Part shown: positions 40,696 through 52,582 of the stretch, one piece after another
Position numbering within the stretch: position 1 is the first letter of the stretch
Layout of the letters: every line of letters starts with the position of its first letter
Assembly (NCBI GenBank): GCA_938007965.1
Contig: CALLMH010000023.1
Coordinates: 1-64,000, forward strand
Reading direction: 5' to 3'
From: an uncultured Saprospiraceae bacterium
GTDB taxonomy: Bacteria > Bacteroidota > Bacteroidia > Chitinophagales > Saprospiraceae
Length of the DNA: 64,000 nucleotides
Position numbers and translations under genes: made by a program
Notes under the pieces: model-generated
Database searches by the model: none
The model's input: the letters and a program-made list of their open reading frames with translations, nothing else
Told to the model about the DNA's origin: nothing

Positions 40696-41157
40696 TTACC
40701 CTAATAACTCATTCATCTCAGTATTTTCTTTAGTTTTCGCATGATCTGATGCACTCATTCCATTTGCATCTTTAAGCGACTTGTCCGCACCATTTTTTAA
40801 TAGTGCCTTCGCTATTTCTATCTGACCAAACATAGCTGCATATATCAGAGGCGTAGCACCATTGAAGTTGATCGCATTTACATCTGCACCAGCTTCTATC
40901 AGCATGTGTACGATTTCTAGATTCCCTTTATAAGTCACACCCATGAGTGCAGTATTGCCTGCTCTATCCTTCTGATCTATAGCTACATTAGCACCAATTA
41001 ATAGTCTAGTAACTTCCACATTCTGAGCATAGGTAGCGAGTACTATAGCTGGAAAATCTCTTTCATCTTTTTGGTCGATAGAAGTCGGATTTTTCTCTAT
41101 TTCAAGTTTGATGTTTTTGATATCATTTGCCTTGATATATTCATGAATGGATCCCAT
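40696..41157 (-). CDS. Ankyrin-repeat protein
   Basis: DRAGNTALMGVTYKGNLEIVHMLIEAGADVNAINFNGATPLIYAAMFGQIEIAKALLKNGAD. Confidence 0.92.
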   Translation of the reverse strand: MGSIHEYIKANDIKNIKLEIEKNPTSIDQKDERDFPAIVLATYAQNVEVTRLLIGANVAIDQKDRAGNTALMGVTYKGNLEIVHMLIEAGADVNAINFNGATPLIYAAMFGQIEIAKALLKNGADKSLKDANGMSASDHAKTKENTEMNELLG

Positions 41158-41219
41158 ATAATGTATTTAATTTAGAAGGTTTTGGATAAGCGTGCAATAT
41201 AAGACTAAGTCACCAAAAA

Positions 41220-42239
41220 TCACCTCGTTCTCTTACCTAAGTAGTCAATCACCAAACTCGTAGACACTTTGTAATTAGCCGTGATTTGCATTCCTATGAC
41301 TTCGGCAGTTACACTAAGAGTAGGCCTTAGTGTCTCGTCCTTCTTTACTTGATCTAGCCGATGAAGAAGGCGTAGATATTGACTCCCTCTTATGTATTTT
41401 AGATAAGCCAATGGTTTATCCTGCCCATATAGATGATGATCTAGTGAGCATAATTCTACTTTGGTGAGGTTTATATCTTTTCTATTGGTTACTTCGACTG
41501 TATTACTACGGTCAGATGTTGTAATCTTATCTGACGACTCTTCAAATCTATATGATGATCCGTCCTCGTTTCTAATACAAATGGCAGTCTTCATATATTT
41601 TCCTTTTATTTCTATTGTAGCGTACGAGACCTGCCTATCATCATTGTCGAGAGAAACAAGTGTTGCTTCCTTAAATCCAAATAACTTCCTATCATAATGA
41701 CCCGTGACGATCAATCTCGACTTTAATTCGAAGAGGCGTATCCTTCGTTTCAGTTGTGCATGAGCTAGTACGATATCATATTCATCTCGAAAAGTCGATA
41801 TGAGGTCTTTAATTTTGGATTTAGAATACGTGGTTTCATATGGAACCCCTAGAATCCTCAATCCTCCAATAGAAGTGGATACATTAGAAATCTCATTGCT
41901 AAATTTTAATTTTTCAGAATATTTGAGAACCTGATCATAATATACGTGCTCATCATGATTACCACTGATGAAGCATGATGGAATATTTAGCTGTTCGAGT
42001 ATGGACAGAAATATCATAAATGCATGATGAAAACCATGCCCACAAGATCCATCTCCCGTCACATCTCCTGCGACGAGGACCAGATCGGCTTCTTCCTCTA
42101 TTACTATTTGTAGATACTTATGGATACTTGCATACCTAGATATCTTAGTGGATTCAAGCGTTGCCGATTCTACTTCCCTATACGTCACACCTCTGAGATG
42201 TTGTTCCCAATTAAGATCACTTAGTACTACTACATTCAT
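41220..42239 (-). CDS. Metallophosphoesterase
   Basis: VLSDLNW..LVLVAGDVTGDG..CFISGNHDEH..DIVLAHAQ..LIVTGHYD. Confidence 0.85.
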   Translation of the reverse strand: MNVVVLSDLNWEQHLRGVTYREVESATLESTKISRYASIHKYLQIVIEEEADLVLVAGDVTGDGSCGHGFHHAFMIFLSILEQLNIPSCFISGNHDEHVYYDQVLKYSEKLKFSNEISNVSTSIGGLRILGVPYETTYSKSKIKDLISTFRDEYDIVLAHAQLKRRIRLFELKSRLIVTGHYDRKLFGFKEATLVSLDNDDRQVSYATIEIKGKYMKTAICIRNEDGSSYRFEESSDKITTSDRSNTVEVTNRKDINLTKVELCSLDHHLYGQDKPLAYLKYIRGSQYLRLLHRLDQVKKDETLRPTLSVTAEVIGMQITANYKVSTSLVIDYLGKRTR

Positions 42240-42541
42240 CAGATAAGTGCGGATAGTCTCTGTTTCAAATCTTGAAGTGTATGCATTCCTTTCCCTTCAT
42301 ACTTCCGCTTGCCATTCTGATAGATCATTACCGTAGGGATACTCATTACTTTGAGTTTTTGAGATAGAGATTGATTTTTGTCCACATCGATCTTGATGAT
42401 TCTTACTTTATCACCCATCTCTTCTTTGAGGTCGTCTATGATTGGCGCAAACTGCTTACATGGACCACACCAGTCAGCATAAAAGTCAATCAGTAAGGGT
42501 GTATCACTATTGATTAGATTTTTGAACGAGGATTTAGCCAT
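42239..42541 (-). CDS. Thioredoxin
   Basis: LIDFYADWCGPCKQFAPIIDDL..IPTVMIYQNGK. Confidence 0.93.
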   Translation of the reverse strand: MAKSSFKNLINSDTPLLIDFYADWCGPCKQFAPIIDDLKEEMGDKVRIIKIDVDKNQSLSQKLKVMSIPTVMIYQNGKRKYEGKGMHTLQDLKQRLSALI

Positions 42542-42630
42542 ATGTCGATTTTATTCTCAAAAATACTGAACTTGTTCTTTTGAGTTCTATTTATCAATAT
42601 ATTTATCACGAATTACACTAAATATTTCAA

Positions 42631-43230
42631 ATGACTAGATATCTTCTCTATTTCGTTTTATTATCAACCATAGCTTCTTGTTCGTCACGGGCACGCCTAG
42701 AAATGAAAAAAAGAGACCTCCCTAAAGAACAAATTTCTCAGAATTATACCAATATCAGTAAAGATCAATTTTGTAAAGATGGGCCTGTTGTGAGATTCGT
42801 CAATTTCACTTTCGATAAAAAAGACTCTCTGAGATTAGTGGTAGATATCACTACTAGCCTCGGTGAAGAGCGACTTAATGGAGACCTCACTATATTATTA
42901 GACGAATATGAGATGGATTATTCTGGTCAGCTAGAAGCAAAGCAATATCTAGAAACGCTAGAAATAGAATCTCAATCAAGATACCCAAATCACTTCATTG
43001 GACGTCAAAGTCTAGTCAATATATTAATCCGTTCTGCAGCACCCAAATCTGTACGGAAAAGGTCACAAAAACAATATTGGAACACCCTATCACTTACGAT
43101 CGAGCCCGAAGACGCAATGATGATGTTTGCCTCTTCTGATATTATATTTTCGGTAAAAACAGAAAGATGCGAATTGATGATCTACCCGTCGCACGATCAA
43201 GTATCTGAATTGAGAAAATTCTTGAACTGA
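42631..43230 (+). CDS. Hypothetical lipoprotein
   Basis: Signal peptide with lipobox LSTIASC; 199 aa. Confidence 0.7.
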   Translation: MTRYLLYFVLLSTIASCSSRARLEMKKRDLPKEQISQNYTNISKDQFCKDGPVVRFVNFTFDKKDSLRLVVDITTSLGEERLNGDLTILLDEYEMDYSGQLEAKQYLETLEIESQSRYPNHFIGRQSLVNILIRSAAPKSVRKRSQKQYWNTLSLTIEPEDAMMMFASSDIIFSVKTERCELMIYPSHDQVSELRKFLN

Positions 43231-43379
43231 TGATATTATAAATGAGAATATGCTATTCTAGGGATATTACCCTGGGGTTATTTAGAAGTAAGAACAATAT
43301 TAAAATTATATCACTTACAAGGAGCATTAATTTGTGGCAGAATTTAAATCGACCTTAGCTGGCTTAGGTATTTGGAATT

Positions 43380-43689
43380 CATTTTGGCGTTAAGAACTTG
43401 CAACTGTCTGAGTGTAAGCGAGTTTTGCAAGTTTAGTCAAAATGTGATCCTAATAGCGTTAAAAGTCAGGTAAAGTCTTGATATAAGAGATTGCTTGTTT
43501 AGCAAACACTCGTTTTTTGTTTCGTTTTTGGGTCAAGCAAAAAATGAAAGCCCGAACGGCGAGTGGAAGTTTAGGTTGAAATTTATTACCTCTTATTTAC
43601 GTAAAATCAAGCGTAAACGGGGTATTCATTCAGCATTAAGCCGAATGAAGGGCTATATAAATATGGATATTCAGATCTAATGAATATCC
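43380..43689. repeat. Cluster of inverted repeats in intergenic DNA
   Basis: CATTTTG..ACTTGCAA..TTGCAAGT..CAAAATG (43380-43444); TTTTTG(GGTCAAG)CAAAAA near 43525-43545; GGATATTCA(GATCTAA)TGAATATCC (43665-43689). Confidence 0.65.
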
Positions 43690-43751
43690 CTACCCTAAAC
43701 TAAAACCAATTACGATCCTATATATTTGAGACCCAAGAATCATCACAACAC

Positions 43752-46655
43752 CTAAAACGCGACCATTACACGAGTAGTCATCACTGGAATTTCATCTTTT
43801 ATGATGCGCAGAAAATATACTCCCGCACTCAGATCCAAATCATTCACGAAGACACGATTATTGACAAAGATTACTTCTTCAGCCTTTACAAGATTACCAT
43901 TAGGAGATATCCATAACAACTCTACTGGTCCATCTAATTGATGATGGATCACACATGCATTCAAAATAGGATTAGGAAATACTTTCGACTCTAAAAATAA
44001 ATCAATACCACTACAATCTTCATCGATTCCATTATCCGGGATATCTTCAGCACCAGGATTGATATCAGCATTATCATCATCGCAGTCAGTATTGTCCACT
44101 ATATAATCCATCGGCGGTATCTCATAGCAGATTTCTATCGACTCTTCAGCGTCACCATATCCATCCCCATCATTATCAAGGTAGAAAGTGTATAGCTGTA
44201 GATCCTCATCTATCAGTCCATCACAGTTATTATCTGCATCGTCACATATCTCTTCTGAAGCTGGATTGATGCTCGCATCTTGATCATCACAGTCGCCGTT
44301 ATCTACCACATATCCTGACGCTGGAAAGTCATAACACGTCTCTATACTTACAGCTGCATCCCCGTACGTATCATTATCTGCATCTAGATAGTAGGTATAC
44401 AATGTCAGGCCTTCATCTATCTGTCCGTCACAGTTATTATCTATATCGTCACATATCTCTTCCGCATCTGGATTGATGCTCGCATCTTGATCATTGCAGT
44501 CTGTATCATTATCTACATATCCTTCTGGAGCGAATACATGACAGGTTTGCGTATCTCGACTGGCTTCACCGAATCCGTCCTGATCTTCATCAAAGTAGTA
44601 AGAATACTGCTGTAGCCCTTCATCTATATCACCATCACAATCATTGTCTTGTTCATCACATAACTCTGGCGCTCCCGGATATACTGTGGGATCATTATCA
44701 TTACAATCTTCGTATGCCCAGAAACCGTCCTGATCCACATCTCTGAAGAATAAAGATTCAGCTTTTGCGAATACATCGTTAGCGACTTCGATACCAATCT
44801 TTCGTCCAGGTATATCGTCGGCGGGAGGATGTATGCCACCCCATATACGCGAAAGACTGGTCTGGTCAGAAGCGTCTCTATATGTGGCCCATTGGAGTGT
44901 AAAATCTTGAGACGGTCCATCTTCGAAAACTAGGAACTCATTCTTTTTCACCTCGAATGTACCCATACCTCCAGGGAAAAATTCATCGCCAGTAAACATC
45001 GTCAAGATCTCAGCAGCGGCCCTCGAAAAAGTCGAATGCCCAGATACATAACCCGCAAAAGGTGGAGTTACAAAGGATGGTCTTTGATAAGGCCACCATT
45101 CTTCCGCTAAAATCCAACCCACACCAGCTACATCAGATAGAGGATCTATAATATAATCCGGTCCTCGCCACGCCTTAATTTTTATTTTACCGAGATTCTG
45201 ACCTTGTGGACCCATCAAGGGATCACCCTCTTCGATGATTTCAGTAGAACCCTCGATAAGTTCCAGTCCCGCAGGATCATAATTATCGCGTGATTGGTCT
45301 GTACACTGGCCCTTAGTCGCCATATATCGTATAGCTGACACTGGTCTTAGATAATCATAGTACCCCTTGACACTCCATGTCGATATAGCTGAATCATGCA
45401 TAGCGGCTCCTAGCATAAAGTAGCTTTTGATGTCCCATTCTAGATCATCTATAATAGGGCCTACACCTCCATATCGCTTTTCTAGCATTGGGTGACTGTT
45501 CACATAATTCAACAATGAAAACCAATGTCCTGGTGGGGTCTCACTGTCTGGCCCGTCTGCCCAGAATTCTGCCAGCACCCGAGTATAATCTCCTCTCGGC
45601 ACCATCTGTGGCTCGTATGGCTGACCAGTTACAGGATTAATATCATGCCCCATACTCGCATCTCCACCTTCGAAGTAATCGTAGTATTCATAATATTGAT
45701 CTTGCTCAGGAAGCGCACCTGCATTACCTAATGATGCTGGCGAGATGTCGATCATTACATTATCAGAGGGATCCAAGTGTGACGACCACTCTACTACCAT
45801 ATTGAATCCTTTCTTATAGTCTTCTGAGGCCGAATTGTCTAGTGGATCTATATACGGTGGAGGTCCTGGATCATGATAGAATGTATATGTCTGTCCATCT
45901 CTCTCAGCCATGGTCTTTTTTGATTCGGGTATTGCAAAGTTTGTCACTTCACCCCATTCTGGGCTCAAAAAATCAGGCGTATTAAATGGAATTTCATTTC
46001 CTGATTGATCAATAAATACATCAAGTGTCAGTTGCTGCCATCTATTTGGGTCTTGTATATTTGGGTTGCCTGAAGAAGCCATTACCAATGGAGGATTAAC
46101 AGGCACATAATACTGATTCGTGTATGCCATCAACTCATTAGATCCATCTTGAAATCCATAGTTTATCATTTGAAAAGCTATATAGTTTCCAAGTGCGGCA
46201 GCATTACCATTACTATAATCAAAACTGGTAAATGATCTATCATAGCCTAGATTATTCATCATGATATTGAGTCTTAATCTTGCATTGAATCCCTCTGCCG
46301 AATTAGAAAATCTATTTGTAAGCAGTCTGTACATCGCAAAACTGATCGCCTCATCCAATTGGTCAGAAGAATCATCATCCCATTCGAAGTTATCGAAATC
46401 AAAATCGAAGCCGTCTACGACATTACCTACAAAATACGGCTGAGCTTCATCATCTGATAGTGCCCATATATCATACATCATAGCAGATGTGTGCCATAGA
46501 TTACGCGCATGTACAGTAGGTCTTGCAAAGTCGTTCCTGATGGATTCTAGAAGAATTTCATTCCAATCATGAGCAATGGTAGTGTTCTGAGCGGATATAT
46601 TCGCTGAGAATAAAACACTTATAATTAATATAAAACATGTAATAAATTGACGCAT
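43752..46655 (-). CDS. Secreted vanadium-dependent haloperoxidase/PAP2-like protein with about four MopE-like repeats and a T9SS-like sorting domain
   Basis: FAGYVSGHSTFSRAAAEIL motif; repeats DxDxDGxxxxxxDCNDxDxxxxPxAxExCDxxDNxCDGxIDE; C-terminus KVFPNPILN..LSAGVYFLRIIKDEIPVMTTRVMV. Confidence 0.88.
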   Translation of the reverse strand: MRQFITCFILIISVLFSANISAQNTTIAHDWNEILLESIRNDFARPTVHARNLWHTSAMMYDIWALSDDEAQPYFVGNVVDGFDFDFDNFEWDDDSSDQLDEAISFAMYRLLTNRFSNSAEGFNARLRLNIMMNNLGYDRSFTSFDYSNGNAAALGNYIAFQMINYGFQDGSNELMAYTNQYYVPVNPPLVMASSGNPNIQDPNRWQQLTLDVFIDQSGNEIPFNTPDFLSPEWGEVTNFAIPESKKTMAERDGQTYTFYHDPGPPPYIDPLDNSASEDYKKGFNMVVEWSSHLDPSDNVMIDISPASLGNAGALPEQDQYYEYYDYFEGGDASMGHDINPVTGQPYEPQMVPRGDYTRVLAEFWADGPDSETPPGHWFSLLNYVNSHPMLEKRYGGVGPIIDDLEWDIKSYFMLGAAMHDSAISTWSVKGYYDYLRPVSAIRYMATKGQCTDQSRDNYDPAGLELIEGSTEIIEEGDPLMGPQGQNLGKIKIKAWRGPDYIIDPLSDVAGVGWILAEEWWPYQRPSFVTPPFAGYVSGHSTFSRAAAEILTMFTGDEFFPGGMGTFEVKKNEFLVFEDGPSQDFTLQWATYRDASDQTSLSRIWGGIHPPADDIPGRKIGIEVANDVFAKAESLFFRDVDQDGFWAYEDCNDNDPTVYPGAPELCDEQDNDCDGDIDEGLQQYSYYFDEDQDGFGEASRDTQTCHVFAPEGYVDNDTDCNDQDASINPDAEEICDDIDNNCDGQIDEGLTLYTYYLDADNDTYGDAAVSIETCYDFPASGYVVDNGDCDDQDASINPASEEICDDADNNCDGLIDEDLQLYTFYLDNDGDGYGDAEESIEICYEIPPMDYIVDNTDCDDDNADINPGAEDIPDNGIDEDCSGIDLFLESKVFPNPILNACVIHHQLDGPVELLWISPNGNLVKAEEVIFVNNRVFVNDLDLSAGVYFLRIIKDEIPVMTTRVMVAF

Positions 46656-47270
46656 AAGTAGTTTGTATCAGATGTATTTACAATATTGTCTTCTATGCTT
46701 TCCATAATTTACGCTTTCATTCTAGATTTTACTAGATCGCTTGAATGTCCTGCTTTGTCAATTTTTAGTATGACCTTGACAAACCAAAATATTAGAATCC
46801 GAGAAATTACCAACAGAAATGCATATTCTTATATAATTACCTTTAATGCAAAAATAATAAATAGAATCATAAAATATCCGCTAAACGACAGTTAAAGTCA
46901 ATTTTGATATTAAATAGTCATAGCATACATATTCGATTGTTTCACAACGAAGTAATTTAAAAACTAGATTCAAAAATGATTTGTAATTGTCCCATAGACG
47001 TGTATGGGATTTAAAACTTGAGATTCGAGATAAGAGCTGTTTTCTAGATTCATAACCATCAGCTAACGAGAAGCCTTTGGCCTGATGCTCAAGAAAGAGC
47101 AGACAAATTGTGTTTCAACTGACCTAAAAATAAATTGAAATTATGTTCTTAAATCTAATTCAGCTCGCTAAGAGAATATATTTCATAGAAGTCCAATCAG
47201 GATGCAAAACATCTACTCAAAAGGTAACAAAGATATAGAAGTAACACTAAGATGTACATGGGCAATGGAC

Positions 47271-47309
47271 CAAAAAAGACCCCACAAAAATTTAATTCTG
47301 TGGAGTCTA
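47271..47309 (-). terminator. Terminator downstream of groL
   Basis: Minus strand: AGACTCCACA..TGTGGGGTCT hairpin followed by T-run. Confidence 0.7.
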
Positions 47310-47373
47310 TTATATTCTAGAAATCTCGATTACAAAGAATCTCGACATCTTAAAATTTCAGCTTTGCCGATTT

Positions 47374-49026
<1,653 letters not shown>

Positions 49027-49107
49027 TTAATAATAAATGTGGAATCTATAAAGACTCCAAGATTCAAGAAATAGAAGTAAGCTACCTTCAAGCAGCTTAT
49101 TTTGTTC

Positions 49108-49371
49108 TTAGATGATTACCAAGATATCGTCTTCTCTCATAATGAGATATTCTTTTCCTTTGTAACTGATCTCTTGTCCAGCATACTTACCGTACAATAC
49201 TGTATCACCTTTTTTTACAGTCATTTTTACACCGTCTTTTCCTGGACCTACTGCAACGATTTCTCCTTTTTGAGGCTTTTCTTTTACAGTGTCAGGTATG
49301 ATAATTCCACCCGCTGTTTTTTCTTCTGCAGCTGCAGCTTTTACTACTACTCTATCATTGATTGGCTTCAT
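49108..49371 (-). CDS. groS: 10 kDa co-chaperonin GroES
   Basis: [45 protein letters not shown]. Confidence 0.97.
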   Translation of the reverse strand: MKPINDRVVVKAAAAEEKTAGGIIIPDTVKEKPQKGEIVAVGPGKDGVKMTVKKGDTVLYGKYAGQEISYKGKEYLIMREDDILVII

Positions 49372-49896
49372 AGATAAAATGTGTTTTATATTGATTAAAG
49401 AAATTTATTTTTACGGTTGTCTTATTGCAGAATTAGTGCCACACATCTTTTTACTGTCATTATTGCCGAGAACAGGATAATTAAGCGACAACAACAGCCA
49501 TATAGCGCATCAGGACAATAAAGATTGTTGTCATTTTGTCATATGTAAATTCACCCCTGTTTTATATATCTTGATGCTTGGTAGAAATCAAAAAAGCAAA
49601 AACCTTAGAATAGCCAGATACAATGACGGTATACCTATCGATCTGCGACTATCTAACTCCGAATGAAAACAAGCTATTCTTGACTTCTTATTGACATTAT
49701 CGTCCATGCTTTGATCGTGATAATTTGCTAAATTGCCAGAATCGTATATTTCCAAAAATCATTTTATCAGCTTTACACTATAATTCATTTTTATGTTTGT
49801 GTACTTTGTCATGCACACATGATGTATATTTGTATGTCGATGTAGAGAAATATTCATCTATGTTTTTAATACGCAACTAATAAGAAAATAGAAAAA

Positions 49897-51003
49897 TTGC
49901 ATATCGCTATCACTACATTATGGTTTCCTCATGATAAAAATCCGCTCTATGGTATTTTCATTCATACCCAAGCGCAGGCACTCGCCAAACATGCAGAAGT
50001 AACTGTATTGGTAACTCGAAGAAAACTAATCCCCTATCACAAGAAATATAAAGTAGGAAAAGTAAACGTAGTAGAGCGAGGAGGGCCATATCTGCCAAAC
50101 ACAAGCGAATCTCGACTTGATAATTGGTCGAAATATTACGAAAAAATGTTTGATGAAGTCAATAAAGAAAAAAAGATAGATCTCATCCACTGTCACGACT
50201 ATATAGCGCTATATCCTACGCGGAAAATCAATAAAAAAAATAACATACCATATATAGTAACGATTCATAATACTGATTTCCTACGAGGGACGGTAGGCGA
50301 TTGGAGATCATCGTATATCTCTGATGCATTCCTCAATAGTGAAAAAGTAATTGCCGTCGGCGAAACTCTAAAACAAAAATTATATGACTATACTCATGAA
50401 GATCAGATAGTGAACATTCCAAATATCGTAGATACAGAACTGTTCTCTTATCATACACCAGCACCTACGCCTCCATTCAAGTTTCTATATGTAGGAATCT
50501 ATGAAGAAAGAAAGAGGGTAATGCAAATGATCAAAGCATTCCACAAGCTGGATAGAGAAAATAGTCAGTTAACTTTTATAGGGTATGGTTCATTAGAAAA
50601 GCAAATGAAGAGCTATATCAACAAACACAACCTGCAAAACCGAGTACACGTCATAGCTCCAAAATCTAATGATGAATTGCCTATGTACTACCAATCTCAT
50701 CACTGCTATATATCTATATCTACTTGGGAGACATTTGGGATCACGGTAGCTGAAGCCATGAGCTGCGGATTACATATACTATACAGTAGGTCGGGAGGAC
50801 CAGAGCACTTCGTAGCTCCTGAAGGTTGTATGCTCGTAGAAGATGTAACCCCCTCAGCATTGGCAATGCAGATGCAAGAGATGATATCTAACTATGATCC
50901 GAAGAAATCAGTGCACATAAGAAATCATGTAGAGCAAAACTTGTCATCTGAGTATGTAATAGATAAGCTCTTGGAGATCTATAGTAAAATCATAAAAAAC
51001 TAA
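49897..51003 (+). CDS. Glycosyltransferase family 4-like
   Basis: TTG start; FKFLYVGIYEERKRVMQMIKAF..TWETFGITVAEAMSCGLHILYSRSGGPEHFV. Confidence 0.9.
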   Translation: MHIAITTLWFPHDKNPLYGIFIHTQAQALAKHAEVTVLVTRRKLIPYHKKYKVGKVNVVERGGPYLPNTSESRLDNWSKYYEKMFDEVNKEKKIDLIHCHDYIALYPTRKINKKNNIPYIVTIHNTDFLRGTVGDWRSSYISDAFLNSEKVIAVGETLKQKLYDYTHEDQIVNIPNIVDTELFSYHTPAPTPPFKFLYVGIYEERKRVMQMIKAFHKLDRENSQLTFIGYGSLEKQMKSYINKHNLQNRVHVIAPKSNDELPMYYQSHHCYISISTWETFGITVAEAMSCGLHILYSRSGGPEHFVAPEGCMLVEDVTPSALAMQMQEMISNYDPKKSVHIRNHVEQNLSSEYVIDKLLEIYSKIIKN

Positions 51004-51011
51004 ATTAAGTA

Positions 51012-51818
51012 TTGAATAATAAGTTGTCTAAAATATCGAGCATATTGAATAGGTTACATTTTTGTATGAGCGTTCCAGCTTCTATTATGCAAGGTGTATT
51101 ACTATTTAGAAATTATTCGAAATTTAGTATTGCAATAAGAAAAGGTAGTAGAGGAAAAAAAATATTACAATCTCAACATGTATATAAGATTAAAATAAAA
51201 ATGGAAAGCGGCAATCCGCTTATCCATTATAGGATCCAGGATGTTCCTTTGATATTTGAGATTTTTCAAAATAAAATTTATAACATAAAGCGTGTCACAC
51301 AAAATCGAGGACATATAATTGATCTCGGTGCCAACATAGGCCTGACATCTTTGTATTTCTCAGGAGTATATGGCTCTACTAATCCAATAATCAGTGTCGA
51401 ACCATCTAGACAAAACAACAAGTTACTAGAACTTAATCTTGATCTATATACCCATATCACGACTATACCGACGGCAGTTAGCAATACAGACGGGGTCGCA
51501 TCTTTTTATGATGATGGACTGGGATACAATTCCAAATTAGACGATAGTGGTGATTCGACGTATGAGATATCGACAATCAGCATGGCTACCTTGATATCTA
51601 ATCAAAAGATAGAAGAAATTGAAGTTCTAAAAATAGACATAGAGGGTGCAGAAGAGGTACTCTTCGAAGGTGATATTGATTGGTTGAGAATCGTAAAAAA
51701 CGTCATCATAGAGATACATAATCCAGATTTTGTAGACACTCTTGCACAGGTACTTATGCACTACGGCTTGAAATTCGTAGAAAAAAGAGATTCCGTATAT
51801 TTATACTCAAAGAGATAA
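51012..51818 (+). CDS. FkbM family methyltransferase
   Basis: HIIDLGANIGLTSLYFSGVYG..IISVEPSRQN..EVLKIDIEGAEEVLFEGD. Confidence 0.9.
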   Translation: MNNKLSKISSILNRLHFCMSVPASIMQGVLLFRNYSKFSIAIRKGSRGKKILQSQHVYKIKIKMESGNPLIHYRIQDVPLIFEIFQNKIYNIKRVTQNRGHIIDLGANIGLTSLYFSGVYGSTNPIISVEPSRQNNKLLELNLDLYTHITTIPTAVSNTDGVASFYDDGLGYNSKLDDSGDSTYEISTISMATLISNQKIEEIEVLKIDIEGAEEVLFEGDIDWLRIVKNVIIEIHNPDFVDTLAQVLMHYGLKFVEKRDSVYLYSKR

Positions 51819-51821
51819 TAG

Positions 51822-52562
51822 ATGACCAATAAAGATCAATGGAAAGCAAATAAATTCGTCTTCAAAAAAGGGAAATTAATCGCTTCTCGGGATACTCGTC
51901 AAGTAGGTGTTGCCTCTAGACTGATTGCGGATCGGGTTGCTCATTTTTATGATTTGAATATTCCGAAATATGCAAAAGGCCACCTCTTAGACCTTGGATG
52001 TGGACAAGTACCACTCTATGAAGCTTACAAGAAATACATCACCGAGAATACTTGTATAGACTGGGAAAATGCACTAGAAGAAAATCAATTTATCGACAAA
52101 TACTGCGATCTCAATCACCCGCTTCATCTTGCCAGTAGTCAATATGATACCATCATCTTATCTGATGTCCTAGAGCATATCCAAAAACCTCAACTCTTAT
52201 GGGAGGAAATGTACAGAGTGATGAAAACTGATGGCACATTGCTGCTTAATGTACCATTTTACTATTGGATACATGCTGACCCATATGATTACTTCAGATA
52301 TACTAAATATGCGCTGCGTGCGATGGCCGAAGAAGTAGGATTTGATATCATAAGTATCGAAACCGTAGGTGGATGCCCTGAGATTCTAGCTGATATCATT
52401 TCGAAATTGATCGTGACGATTCCATTAATAGGGAAATTCTCCGCCAAGATTATTCAATACATAACCTCATTATTTATCCGAACGAAAGTCGGAGCAAAAG
52501 TATCTCTCCGGACTGCGAACAGATTTCCTCTGGGCTATGCCATGGTTGCGAAAAAGAGATAG
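51822..52562 (+). CDS. Class I SAM-dependent methyltransferase
   Basis: GHLLDLGCGQVPLYEAYK..YDTIILSDVLEHIQKPQLLWEEMYRVMKTDGTLLLNVPF. Confidence 0.92.
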   Translation: MTNKDQWKANKFVFKKGKLIASRDTRQVGVASRLIADRVAHFYDLNIPKYAKGHLLDLGCGQVPLYEAYKKYITENTCIDWENALEENQFIDKYCDLNHPLHLASSQYDTIILSDVLEHIQKPQLLWEEMYRVMKTDGTLLLNVPFYYWIHADPYDYFRYTKYALRAMAEEVGFDIISIETVGGCPEILADIISKLIVTIPLIGKFSAKIIQYITSLFIRTKVGAKVSLRTANRFPLGYAMVAKKR

Positions 52563-52582
52563 ATACTTAACCTGATGATTTA

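Noticed and set aside
43495-43680. 61-aa plus-strand ORF
   Set aside because: Lies across inverted-repeat non-coding DNA; composition looks like translated palindromes rather than a protein.
49372-49600. CIRCE-type HrcA operator for groESL
   Set aside because: No TTAGCACTC-N9-GAGTGCTAA found; only a weak GACAACAA-N30-TTGTTGTC dyad is present.
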